Assembly: GCA_020726505.1 (NCBI GenBank)
Contig: JAHLEZ010000007.1
Span: forward strand, 1,736,001 to 1,800,000
Length of the DNA: 64,000 nucleotides
Direction of reading: 5' to 3'
From: Leptodontidium sp. MPI-SDFR-AT-0119
Taxonomy: Eukaryota > Ascomycota > Leotiomycetes > Helotiales > Leptodontidiaceae
Part shown: piece by piece, positions 47,846 to 57,559 of the stretch
Layout of the letters: every line of letters starts with the position of its first letter
Numbering within the stretch: position 1 is the first letter of the stretch
Notes under the pieces: generated by a model
Databases searched by the model: none
What the model was told of the DNA's origin: nothing
The model's input: only the letters and a program-made list of their open reading frames with translations
Made by a program: the position numbers and the translations under genes

Positions 47846-48337
47846 TTAGGGCCTCCACCTAAGATCGCCAATAGAGAAGATAGCGGAAAGACGCATCAGT
47901 TCCAGGCGACAGCTGAGCATGGTGCTGTTCCTGAGTCGCCTAAGAAGATTAGGAAACGTCTGCGACATCGTACCAAGAGATTGAACTCGGCTTTAATTGC
48001 AACTCAGGCAGTACCTAGTGTGGCTCCCTTGTTGAGTCAGCCGCTGTCGAGTCCAGTACCTCCCAAAAGCCAACCAACATCACAGTTCCTGGAACTGACT
48101 GAAAAAGCCCCTCAGCGGATCTTTAAATACGTCGTTCAAGCTTCGGGAGGCTCGGAAACTTCGGAAGGTATCGTCGGAGTGTACAGCGAGCTTGAGAAAG
48201 CAAATGAATGTGCGAAGGAATATGTTGGGAGGTGGGGAGTTGGGAAAAGCGAGATTGTAAATATTCAACTTAGCTCAATCGCGACGCAAAACACCCTGCT
48301 TCCGTGGATTGGCGCAACTCCCCGATCATATCGATGA

Positions 48338-49090
48338 GAGTGTCGTCCACTAGACATTACTCAGTAATCCACAGAAACAGCAGATATTTAACAAGCGATC
48401 TTGGCAAGCAAGAGTCGCCTGGGATATGACCTGAATAACCACGTCGACTCGGCATGCATCCTCTACCGGCTGCATGACGACACTCCCCGGAAGCGCTGCC
48501 GATATTCATTCACACCGGTAGGTGCCAGCACGGACAACTTGCATTTCTGGGCCGACAGGGAACCTGACTAGAAGCCGGCCATTAAAGAACGGCCACGGAT
48601 CCTAGCACGTTTCGTCTTGTGCTCCCACACTTGTTGGAATTTCGCCGTCAAGCCCACTCTCATGCTAGCACTAGTGATGCTTTGTGATTTGAAGAGAGAT
48701 TCTGACATATTCCATACGAGTGAGAGCTGCTAAACAGATCTGGTAACACTATCTCCGAGTAAAACAAGGTATTATATATTATTTTCGTCTAGTGGTCCTT
48801 GGGACATACCCCCTCCCCCTCCCCCACCCCGCACAAGATCACACCCAGCCCCCAAATTCTCCGCATGTTCAGTGAGGCTTCGAGTCGCACGAAATATGCT
48901 GTGCTACAATGATTGACTCATGCGGACTGCGTGAACACAAGGAGTTTTGACCAAATGCGTCTTCTCGAATGTTGTGTCTGATATACACGACCTTGGTGGC
49001 GGCCCAATCTTCGAATCTCAAGCTATAACAGGCTCTTAGCTCGCTGCTCTGTTAATTTCCCATTTAACCTTTGGGTTTCCAGCTTCAGTT
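48338..49090. other. Intergenic, no gene seen
   Basis: About 750 bp between the MITE-split gene and the MYND gene. A C-rich run (CCCCCTCCCCCTCCCCCACCCC near 48810-48831) is present; nothing else stands out. Confidence 0.5.
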
Positions 49091-51111
49091 ATGTCCGCCT
49101 TTACTCGTTCGACTCAACTTACATGTGGTAATCCGGAGACTGTGATCAACGGCAAGCAATCGCCATGCCCCAAGCTGGCGCCAAAGGTCTGCAAAGGATG
49201 TTTTTTGATCCAGGTAAGCTCCTTTGAAGCTCTTCAAGCGGGTGGAATTTGCATCGCAATTGTTGAGATTGAGAGTTCGTATAGTACTGCAGTAAGGAGT
49301 GCCAAGCAGCTCATTGGGGCTCCCACAAAGTTGACTGTAAATCCCCATTGATGAAGCGGACCTGGAAACCCTCATGGGAATTGGAATGTCGACAGCCCGC
49401 ATTTATCACCGATGGTGGTGGCCCGTTGGCATTTGGGCAAATTAGACATGGCAAGCAGAAGTACCTCTGGGGTAATGTTCCAGCAATAAATGTGGTTAAC
49501 CACCTCCAAAATGAAGCTGCGGACCTCCCAGAACACCTCCGCCTTCTCTTTGCTGGTAAGGGCTTGACCTATCTTACCCTGCGAAATACTGACGCTGTCA
49601 AGCATCTGGAGACGTGAGGAACGTGGTCAAGTCCCTGGCAGGGCTGCCACTTTCTTATTCCGGGCAGTGTGAGGTCGTGATCAATGACAGGGACTTTGAT
49701 ATCGTAGCGTGGAATGTGATAATCCTCCTGTCCTCCTTGTACTTCGATCCCGATGAGGCAACGAGCATCATGCTACACATCTGGTATTCAGCCCTTATAC
49801 CCAAGCAGATGCTTTGCTCCTTGCAAGATAAAGTCCTGCCACTTTTCCTGGAGGTATGTTCGAAGATACGAGACAGATCTGCAGTAACCCTTCAATCGAA
49901 GACCTGGAGCTGTGGCGCACGATCATTACGTCTGGTGCTACCGAAGGCATTGTGGGATCGCCTTCCATCCTATCTGGAGGTACCAGATGGCTTATCGTCG
50001 GCTCAAGCCCAAGGGATTATGATCGCAACGACGCTTCCACCAGAGCGAAGAGACTATGTTGATCGGGCACACTATACTCGACCGCCTCCGTGGCGCGTTT
50101 GCACCACCAGGTTTCGTACGGACGGGATACTCCTACCTTTTGGGCAACCTCGTAGCGAATTCGACACACCTAATCCGTGAGTCTTTTAATCTTGGACAGA
50201 GTATACAGTGCACTTACACACGACAAGGACTCTCTATCAGACTACAGACTTCTGGCCGATGATGGACTCTGCGGATCCTCTTGAAGGCTGGACGATCAAG
50301 GACGTGGTGCGTCTAGCACCGCTTGCAAAGAATGACATTTACGGTAGTTTATTCAACTATCTGCGGGAGATATTACTGCAATTTTGCAACCAAGTTTCTC
50401 GATTGAAGGTCCATTTCCATCTGTTCCAAGTTGATGCGTTAGATCTCCCTGGGATCATGAGGCAACGTGGAATGGGCAGGTCCTATTTTGATAGAATCGA
50501 GGTATGCCGAGACCGCTTGATCCCTTCAACTTTTCCATGCAGCAGCTAATGTTTTATAGGTGTCTAATATTGGAGACCGTGGATATATAGGACCACAGAC
50601 CACCATCGGTACTTTCGGGCCGTTGGTCAAAGACAAGATTCACAATCCCCATGCCACTCTCCTGGCACTGTTCTTGAACGCCGTCCACGAAGAGTTCGGC
50701 GAACTAGACAGTCTAAAAGCTATCAAATCGGAATCAGACCATCTGCGGAGATACCTGCCATTGAATCCAACCATGCTTCAGAGTGGGGGTGAGTTCAAGG
50801 CTGATTCTCTAAGGTTCAATGATGCGCGCATGATGGTTCGTGACTTTGACGCGCTATTCCACCGGTTTATGCACGAGTGTCAATTTCCAGAGATAAGTAG
50901 GGCGGCCGGGCTCGCGGCGAAGACGACGAATACCATCATCGAACCTTGGCCCATGCGGCTAAAAAAAAGGGCGCTACACAGGCTGAGTTTGACATCCTTC
51001 TTGCGTCTGGTCACATGGGGTCCGAGAGGTATGTCGAATGGGAGAGATTACCCTGAATGTAGTTTTGTCCACCATTTGGAGAGGTCGATTCGGACACGAA
51101 TCTATATGTAG
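49091..51111 (+). CDS. MYND zinc-finger protein with DUF4470 domain
   Basis: Five exons (49091-49213, 49285-49555, 49603-50176, 50228-50501, 50560-51111), 597 residues, all introns short with consensus ends. The MYND finger is formed across intron 1: C12...C26...C34-x2-C37, then C43-x3-C47-x7-H55-x3-C59 (CKGCFLIQ|YCSKECQAAHWGSHKVDC), a protein-interaction zinc module. The DUF4470 region follows: LWGNVPAINVVNHLQNE, LLFA|ASGDVRNVVKSLAGLP (again created by splicing) and VVINDRDFDIVAWN. The C-terminal half has the family's KTWSCGARSLRLVLPKALW, PPERRDY, DGILLPFG and FDTPNP. No nonsense codon or frameshift is needed. Role unknown; the family is expanded in filamentous fungi and often accessory. Confidence 0.85.
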
Positions 51112-52532
51112 CAGATGAAAGCCGGACAACGAAAAATGCAACTTTGGTAGTCGTGATAATATCTTCTTCAAATCAATAGCGATTGTCTGCCCTCTGATAG
51201 ATTTGAGATAAGTGTGCGAGGATCATGATTCCATCACCGTGTCTCCCGGGCTCCACTTGCTTGCAGTGAATAAGTGGGCCGCGCTCTTGTTTCATTGGGA
51301 GGTGCCTGTATCCTAACGATTGGGTGTCTGGCGGCGAGTAATGCTATGTTTGGTGTCTTGTAAGTGTAGTTGCATGTAAAGTGACTTATCTGAACATGTT
51401 CCAGCATGGAATAGCACGAGCCCGTGAGCAGGCTGTATCTCTGTGATCTAGCAGAGCTATTTCTGGAAAATCTACTTTTTGAAGTAGCTTTAACGTACCA
51501 GAGAGAGGGTGTTTATGCTGACCAGGAATCATAGCAGTCAGCTATTATTGACATAATGCACTTGCAATTCTTGATGACTGTGGTCACGAAACTTGACAGC
51601 AGTGTTCGCAATAGTACAATATCTGTATTACTAGCTCCGTATTCAGGTGGTTTGATACATACCCCGTACCGTATATTTGAGACCATGCATATCAGTAGGG
51701 GGTACAATAATACTGTATTGTACGAGGATATACTAATGTACTAAGCTAAGATAATCCTAATCCGAAAGAGGAATCGATTCAGGGGTTGCTAAGGGTGTAT
51801 ATCTTCATTTCCCCCCTTCAAGCGAGAACACCGAAATCCAGCTAGAGACCCCTTTTTCAACTCACTCTCACGAGTTGACGAATAGATCAAATTGCCACAA
51901 AAAAGTTCAAGATTGTTCTAGAGAAGCCCTCCTTCAATTGTGTCTAAGATATAGTTAAAGAAAAATCTGTAGTTAAGATTATATAGAGCTAGTTGTAGAG
52001 CCTTCGATTTTGGTGTGCGGATAATTACGTACACCGGGAGCCCCCTTGATTTGACCCCACTTTTTGCCCCTTTTATTCTTGCACTAGTATACTAGTATAC
52101 GGTTAGTATATTGGAATATCAAAAATCCTTAGCCTATATCACTCCGTATTTCTGAGGACGGTCCCATATCACTTAGTATTTTTGAAAATGATCCCATATC
52201 ACTGAAGTGGGGAATATCAATTATACTGCAGATACTATTGCGAACACTGCTTGACAGCCTAGGTTACATGAAACAAGTGAGCTATAGCTCAAGGATAACT
52301 GCTGCAACAATAATGATTCCACAAGTACGAATGACAGACACTATTCGGACTAATCAGAGCTGACAAATGTCAGCTGCTGTGAAGACTGTCAGCTTGATCT
52401 TAGCAGTCCCGATCAAAGATAGTTGATCCTTAATTTTGACTCCAGCGACGTCTGGTCATCAATCGATAAGTAGCAGAGTGAGGGTGACAGTCAGTTCCTA
52501 CTTCACTGTAATAGTACTGTAGCACTTGAAAG
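51112..52532. other. Intergenic with 30-bp tandem repeat
   Basis: About 1.4 kb without a supported gene. Moderately AT-rich from 51.5 kb; contains ACTAGTATACTAGTATAC near 52084-52100 and a 30-bp tandem repeat at 52136-52203. Confidence 0.5.
52136..52203. repeat. 30-bp tandem repeat, 2.3 copies (ATATCACT...)
   Basis: ATATCACT recurs at 52136, 52166 and 52196, each time exactly 30 bp apart. Between them GTATTT, TGA and TCCC are conserved while several positions differ by transitions. Confidence 0.8.
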
Positions 52533-53391
52533 ATGGATGTTCAATACAATAAGAAAGGTCTTAAGTCAGTCACCCAGTCTGATATAGACATTGAACGTTC
52601 GAAGGAGAAAAGTCTTGGAGCAGCTTCCGATCATGCGAAAGTAGCAACCATCCGATTGTCTACAGAACCAGCTTGGAGGTTGTATCCCTTATTAAACGAC
52701 ATCGCCAAACCTGGAATACATCAGGAACGATCCTTCCGACCGGCCAATCCTCCAAAATTGACTTAAATCCAACATCGTGCGAGAGTTCGATGGTTATTTT
52801 GGTGACGCCAGGTAACTGGCAAATTGGCAACTATTTTGTCAAGATATAGGCCTGGATGTTGCCGAGCTGACAGGCATTTCCAAGTGTAAGAAAGTAAGTG
52901 ATTCATTGCTCCTGTCTCGCCTAACAAGATCAAAGTGGGCAGTTAAGTCTGCAGGAGGCTTTATGATCGCGCCCATACCCTTGAGCACCTTCGGGGCCAA
53001 GCAATCTCTGTCCTGGAATTCAACTGTCTTCTCACGGTACTTCGCGGACGCCTGAAGTATGCCCGACATGATCGGTATAGCATCCCATCCTGGTACATGT
53101 CCTCTATCTTATTCGAAACCGTCGTATATTCCTCTTGCGAAGTTGCGATTAAAGGTGGTCTTACCGAAGAATCGTGCGAAGTATTGCGATTGGTTGATAC
53201 TGCTAGTGCTGGCTGATCTGGTATGTCAAGTGAATTCTACTAAGATTCATAGCTGTCCTTTAGGCTTAACGTGCTGTCGGTAGGGTTGACTGTACTCACT
53301 GGGTGTGTGCAGGCGGCAGTGGGGCAGGCGTTACCGAAGCCTTCACGCTGTGCATCTGCCCCGGGCGATGAACCTAAGATGAAGGAGCTGG
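52533..53391 (+). pseudogene. Degraded 5' part of the membrane-protein gene
   Basis: Recognisable N-terminal pieces of the same family as the protein at 53392: AWRLYPLLNDIAKPGIHQ followed by FRPANPP, then in another frame NIVREFDGYFGDAR and NWQLFCQDIGLDVAELTGIS. They are interrupted by TAA at 52764-52766 with a frameshift, and by TAA at 52813-52815 (DAR-stop-LANWQ, probably from CAA). The part from 52900 to 53391 is not clearly assignable, though RLKVVLPKNRAKYCDWLILLV may belong. The complete gene therefore probably began near 52533 and is broken here. Confidence 0.5.
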
Positions 53392-55428
53392 ATGGTGGTT
53401 CTGATGGAGTGGCTGGCTCATCTGCAGAGACGGCAGGATAGGCTCTTCCATGAATGGGGGACAGACTCTAATTCCGAGAAGGTTAAGGCTCGCACTTCAG
53501 AGTCAGGGAAAGGTCTCGAGGGCGCCTCAGTCATCGTTGTTCGGAATACGGTCGCCCAGGCACCAAATCTCACACTCAACGCTTACAATCAATTCGGCCG
53601 GGGAGAGCTGTACGTGGTTGCAGTGTGCGGTATTGTTATTCAGTTTGGCGTCCTCATCTACTCTGGATTTGCTACTTATTATCCCACTCTCATGTTCCTC
53701 AAGGGTGGAAACCCCGTCGCAGACTATGCTTTCCCATGTACGGCAACGGGTATACTGCTCTTGGTAACTGGCATGCTGATTTGCTCCCATGTTATTGAGA
53801 ACAGTACGTTGGAAACAAGGTACCGTCCAGTGGCCGGGAAAGAGGCTCGAATTGTTTGGTTGCAGAGATCTGAAACCGTCAACGACCAGTCTTTTGACTC
53901 TTTTGCGATTTTCCCTACTGATGCACAGGCCCTAATCACGACGTCCCAGAGAGCACCAAATGGAAGTCGAAAAGGCTCGGGGGACCGAGGACTGACCGAC
54001 AAGATAAGATGCGCACTTCTTAGTATATTGAGAGCTGAGGACGCTCAAGAAGTCGTAGCTGTTACTGGCACGATCGTCAGCATTTGCGGCTTCATCGTGC
54101 AGTTTATCGGTTTGCGCGGGATGCACTGGTCAGCCTCGATCGCCCAACTTGGCGCAATTGCCATTATGACCACTCTCAGAACATGGGTCCGTCGTAATCT
54201 TGCAGCACTTCCAAAGTCCCAACCCCTTTTTTCAGGGCATGAGATGGATTGGTTGGCGATGACTCTTGGCGGTGACCGGACGAAGGCTCCTTGGTTGTAC
54301 CCTTCCAAAGTTGACGGGAGAAGACGGAGCAGACCTTGGGCGGAGGACGGTGGTTGGGACTGGAGAATGACTGCGGTTGGAGATCCGGCGAAATGCGATA
54401 AAATGAAACCGCAGGCGGATACCGCTGGCAGAAATACCGATGGATCGAAGGAACCACTGCAAGCGAACGAAAATGGACATCATGGGATGCGCCAGACGCC
54501 GGACTCCGCAATTCAGGGCAAAGGTTCTGGTTCACGGTCAAACGCCCACAAGGTAATGAAGATAAGGAGAGATCTTGGTAGGCTCGCGGACTGGCATGGA
54601 CCTGCATCCGCAGAGGCCATCTCCCTTGCAAGGGCAATTGAGGTCTCAATGGACGCTCTTTTTGGTAGTCTCACCGGGAAGTTCACCTGGTCTCTTGAAG
54701 TCTGCGGTGAATCGATCCATTTCCGGTTGAAACGAGAACAGACTGGGGGCTGGAAAGCATACTCAGATGAGATCGAAGCAGCGCTGTCGTTGTGGCTCTA
54801 TTCCGTCCATGATAGGGAGCAAGGCCCGGAAGTGGATAATGAAGTTGACAAGGAGTTGCAAGTGGACGATGACAGGAAACAAGGGGAGGACGGAAAAGAG
54901 AATGGAGAGACTTTAAGGCGCAAAGGGACAACAGTCGACGACGACGCATGGTTGCGAGCTAAAGGGACGCCGGCGAAACGCAGCCTGCTACTTCTCAGTT
55001 TATACACTCCGGACCTGCATCGAGACCTCCGGTGGTGGATGCCTGATGGTGCTGGCAGAGTCACCGAAATTGAGGAATGTGAATCGACATGTGATGGTAG
55101 CACAATTGAGGTGGAGACCCATCGCATTGTCGGATACATATCCAACTCGAGTTCTGGTCCTCCTGCAAAGACTCGCACACGTATGTACAAGGCTCGGAAG
55201 CCTCCAGAATCCCCCAACGAGGATCCTCCCAACCATCCAGCCGATGATAGAGAGATGGCGAATACAATCATGGCGGCCGAATCATACATCCCCTTAAAGA
55301 CATTATTCGCCCAATACATGTTCTCCGCCTTCATGTGGGCTGCAGCGAAGACAATGGAGGAGCCAATTGCTAGCAGAGCGGACATACGGCCTACAGAGAG
55401 AGACGGCATGAGTAGTGATTCGACGTAG
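53392..55428 (+). CDS. Multi-spanning membrane protein (N-terminal half of a TM-ankyrin gene)
   Basis: Open frame of 678 residues belonging to a fungal family of membrane proteins that carry ankyrin repeats at the far end. Hydrophobic segments: ELYVVAVCGIVIQFGVLIYS (about 72-91), ATGILLLVTGMLICSHVIE (about 118-136), VVAVTGTIVSICGFIVQFIG (about 222-241), then SIAQLGAIAIMTTLRTW, plus a weaker one near the C-terminus (FAQYMFSAFMWAAAKTM). Family signatures NDQSFDSFAIF and LRGMHWSASIAQLG are intact. The start is uncertain since the upstream part is degraded. It ends at TAG 55426-55428; the next ankyrin frame is in the same phase only 12 codons on, with no other stop between, so the TAG probably splits one gene. 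Confidence 0.65.
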   Translation: MVVLMEWLAHLQRRQDRLFHEWGTDSNSEKVKARTSESGKGLEGASVIVVRNTVAQAPNLTLNAYNQFGRGELYVVAVCGIVIQFGVLIYSGFATYYPTLMFLKGGNPVADYAFPCTATGILLLVTGMLICSHVIENSTLETRYRPVAGKEARIVWLQRSETVNDQSFDSFAIFPTDAQALITTSQRAPNGSRKGSGDRGLTDKIRCALLSILRAEDAQEVVAVTGTIVSICGFIVQFIGLRGMHWSASIAQLGAIAIMTTLRTWVRRNLAALPKSQPLFSGHEMDWLAMTLGGDRTKAPWLYPSKVDGRRRSRPWAEDGGWDWRMTAVGDPAKCDKMKPQADTAGRNTDGSKEPLQANENGHHGMRQTPDSAIQGKGSGSRSNAHKVMKIRRDLGRLADWHGPASAEAISLARAIEVSMDALFGSLTGKFTWSLEVCGESIHFRLKREQTGGWKAYSDEIEAALSLWLYSVHDREQGPEVDNEVDKELQVDDDRKQGEDGKENGETLRRKGTTVDDDAWLRAKGTPAKRSLLLLSLYTPDLHRDLRWWMPDGAGRVTEIEECESTCDGSTIEVETHRIVGYISNSSSGPPAKTRTRMYKARKPPESPNEDPPNHPADDREMANTIMAAESYIPLKTLFAQYMFSAFMWAAAKTMEEPIASRADIRPTERDGMSSDST

Positions 55429-55464
55429 CAATCTTTTACACTGCTCAATACCCAGCTTTCCAAA

Positions 55465-57360
55465 ATGGCCCAAGACATCCAAAGCACCGAACTTGGAAGC
55501 CTGGAAGAAATCTACCTGAGCGTCATCCCACCGCTAAGTATAGAGCAGAAGCTTCCACAAGCTGATGCGATTATTGAATTGGCGCGACAACATGCCAAGC
55601 GACACGAGCAGCTGGGGCATTGGAAAGAGGCCGGCGATGCGTACTTGTGGCTCTTTCGAACGGCAAAGACACTCCCAGAAAGCATTGCCACCAAGGCTAC
55701 AGCCGTATTGATTGAATATCTGAGAACAGTCACCTTGGCTATCGAATTGAAGGAAGCTCAGAAATACGAGAAAGGAGATATCCAGGGGCTAAAGGAGCTG
55801 AAATCGAGCCTTGAAGAGGAGCTGAAAACTGTCGGTCAATGGATCTTATCGAGCCTTATGAGGCTATATGAGAAGCAGGGTCGTCCTTGGGAATGTACCC
55901 TTGTGCAGGAAGCCGGGTCAGCTGGGGAGCAAGACACAAGTTACCCTGAAACGTTCAAGTCGACGAAGCTGCATCGGCTCGCTCAATCACATACCTGGTC
56001 CGCCGCCATGGAGATCAGAAAGGCCTTAAATGATGGAGCGGATGCGAATTCGAAGGATATTCACGATTGGACGCCGCTTCATTACGCTGCAGCGAAGAAA
56101 GCCGCAGACGCCGCCAAAGAGCTGCTGCAGGGCCGAGCAGATGTCAATGCCCGAGACCTTCTCGAATGGACACCACTACATTACGCTTGCCAGGGCAGCG
56201 AGACCTCAATCGTACAGAATCTCCTACGAGAAGGCGCAGACATCGATGCGCGGGGCAGAGATGGAGTAGCACCACTGCACTGTGCAGCAATGAATGGCCA
56301 TCAGGATGTGGTGAGCTCGTTGATTGAAGCAGGAGCGGCCATTGACATTTTGGATGCCTCAGGAAACACGCCACTACTCTGGGCTGCATACAAGGGACAT
56401 GAGGCAGTCACTAAGTATTTATGGCAAGACGCGAATAAAAAGCTGCGAGATCACCATGGCAGGACTGCCTTGCATTTAGCAGTGACAGCGGGAATAGTGG
56501 ACGTCGTTGCGCTGCTCATTAAGGGCGCCGATAAGGAGGCCAAGGACCGGTACGGCCGGAGGCCGCTACACTGGGCCGCCGGCAGCGGGCACGCCGACGT
56601 TGTCCAGCTGCTCATCGAGAAGGGCGCCGATAAGGAGGCCCAAGACCGCGACGGCCGGAGGCCGCTAGACTGGGCCGCCGATAGCGGGCACGCTGACGTC
56701 GTTAAGCTTCTCATCGAGAAGGGCGCCAACAAGGAGGCTCAGGACCGCAACGGCCGGGGGCCGCTACACTCGGCCGCCGGCAACGGGCACGCCGACGTCG
56801 TCGAGCTGCTCGTGAGGAGCGGCGCCGAGAAGGAGGCCCAGGACCTCAACCGCCGGACGCCGCTACACTCGGCCGCCGGCAACGGGCACGCTAGCGTCGT
56901 CGAGCTGCTCGTGAGGAGCGGCGCCGAGAAGGAGGCCCAGGACCAGGGCGGCCAGACGCCGCTACACTCGGCCGCCGGCAACGGGCACGCTAGCGTCGTC
57001 GAGCTACTCGTGAGGAGCGGCGCCGAGAAGGAGGCCCAAGACGCGGGCGGCCAAACGCCGCTACACTTGGCCGCCGGCAACGGGCACGCTAGCGTCGTCG
57101 AGCTACTCGTAAGGAGCAGCATCGAAAAGAAAGCCCAGGACCCGGGCCGCCAGACGCCACTACACTGGGCCGCCGGCAACGGGCACGCCGGCGTCGTTGA
57201 GCTGCTCGTGAGGAGCGGCGCCGAGAAGGAGCGGCGCCGAGAAGGAGCGGCGCCGAGAAGGAGCGGCGCCGAGAAGGAGGCCCAGGACGCGGGCGGCCGG
57301 ACGCCGCTGTACTGGGCCGCTAATAGCGGGCACGCCGGCGTCGTCGAGCTGCTTCAATAA
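55465..57360 (+). CDS. Ankyrin-repeat protein (C-terminal half of a TM-ankyrin gene)
   Basis: 631 residues. The first 170 (GSLEEIYLSVIPPLSIEQKL, EQLGHWKEAGDAYLWLFRTAK) are the helical region preceding the repeats in this family. Thirteen ankyrin repeats of 33 residues follow, starting WTPLHYAAAKK and ending RTPLYWAANSG. The last eight (about 56520 to 57360) are nearly identical in DNA with a 99-bp period and high GC, unlike the rest of the gene, which points to recent expansion. In the last spacer a 16-bp unit is present four times (57212-57275). The three extra copies add 48 bp, so the frame survives with 16 foreign residues rich in Arg and Ala. The frame is the same as that of 53392-55428. 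Ankyrin repeats bind proteins; the partner is unknown. Confidence 0.85.
   Translation: MAQDIQSTELGSLEEIYLSVIPPLSIEQKLPQADAIIELARQHAKRHEQLGHWKEAGDAYLWLFRTAKTLPESIATKATAVLIEYLRTVTLAIELKEAQKYEKGDIQGLKELKSSLEEELKTVGQWILSSLMRLYEKQGRPWECTLVQEAGSAGEQDTSYPETFKSTKLHRLAQSHTWSAAMEIRKALNDGADANSKDIHDWTPLHYAAAKKAADAAKELLQGRADVNARDLLEWTPLHYACQGSETSIVQNLLREGADIDARGRDGVAPLHCAAMNGHQDVVSSLIEAGAAIDILDASGNTPLLWAAYKGHEAVTKYLWQDANKKLRDHHGRTALHLAVTAGIVDVVALLIKGADKEAKDRYGRRPLHWAAGSGHADVVQLLIEKGADKEAQDRDGRRPLDWAADSGHADVVKLLIEKGANKEAQDRNGRGPLHSAAGNGHADVVELLVRSGAEKEAQDLNRRTPLHSAAGNGHASVVELLVRSGAEKEAQDQGGQTPLHSAAGNGHASVVELLVRSGAEKEAQDAGGQTPLHLAAGNGHASVVELLVRSSIEKKAQDPGRQTPLHWAAGNGHAGVVELLVRSGAEKERRREGAAPRRSGAEKEAQDAGGRTPLYWAANSGHAGVVELLQ
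57212..57275. repeat. 16-bp tandem repeat x4 within ankyrin coding sequence
   Basis: Unit GGAGCGGCGCCGAGAA at 57212, 57228, 57244 and 57260, perfect copies. Sixteen is not a multiple of three, but three extra copies are, so the reading frame is restored after a 16-residue insertion. Confidence 0.93.
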
Positions 57361-57559
57361 CACCTTAAACCACCTCCCCACCCACCGCCTGCTGCCCGCA
57401 CTTATTTATATACCCAAGACGTGGCAAAAGGAAGGCCGAAGAAAGCAGAGGAATGTTACTTAGGGTAACATGTGTTATGTTATGATCACACAACGGTAGG
57501 TTCTATCATAATAGGCAGTAATTAGCTGGGACTGCTCTTCAAAGAGATCGACGAAGGAC
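57361..57559. other. Short intergenic gap
   Basis: 3' flank of the ankyrin gene. No gene or repeat seen. Confidence 0.5.

Larger units (their letters stand above)
47051..48337 (+). pseudogene. Orphan gene split by two abutting MITEs
   Basis: Hypothetical gene; function unknown. The first part (47051-47308) starts MLSLVDIITAIRSLDLGR, similar to the gene at 16084 (GATATT, AGGAGT.TGGATCTT shared in the DNA), followed by a Lys/Pro/Gln-rich linker. It is cut after TTA (47306-47308) by two transposable elements. Host sequence resumes at 47849, and if both insertions plus one extra TTA are skipped the frame continues directly (VYTPL then GPPPKIANRED) to the stop at 48337. The C-terminal 75 residues (FKYVVQASGG, GVYSELEKANECAKEYVGRW) form a compact alpha/beta-looking domain I do not recognise. 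Without the insertions it would encode about 248 residues. Confidence 0.7.

Noticed and set aside
54176..55487. Long minus-strand frames opposite the membrane protein
   Set aside because: They mirror the plus-strand gene, whose translation shows conserved membrane segments and family motifs.
56739..57179. Minus-strand frame opposite the ankyrin repeats
   Set aside because: The regular 99-bp repeat keeps the opposite strand open as well; its translation is a simple repetitive shadow.
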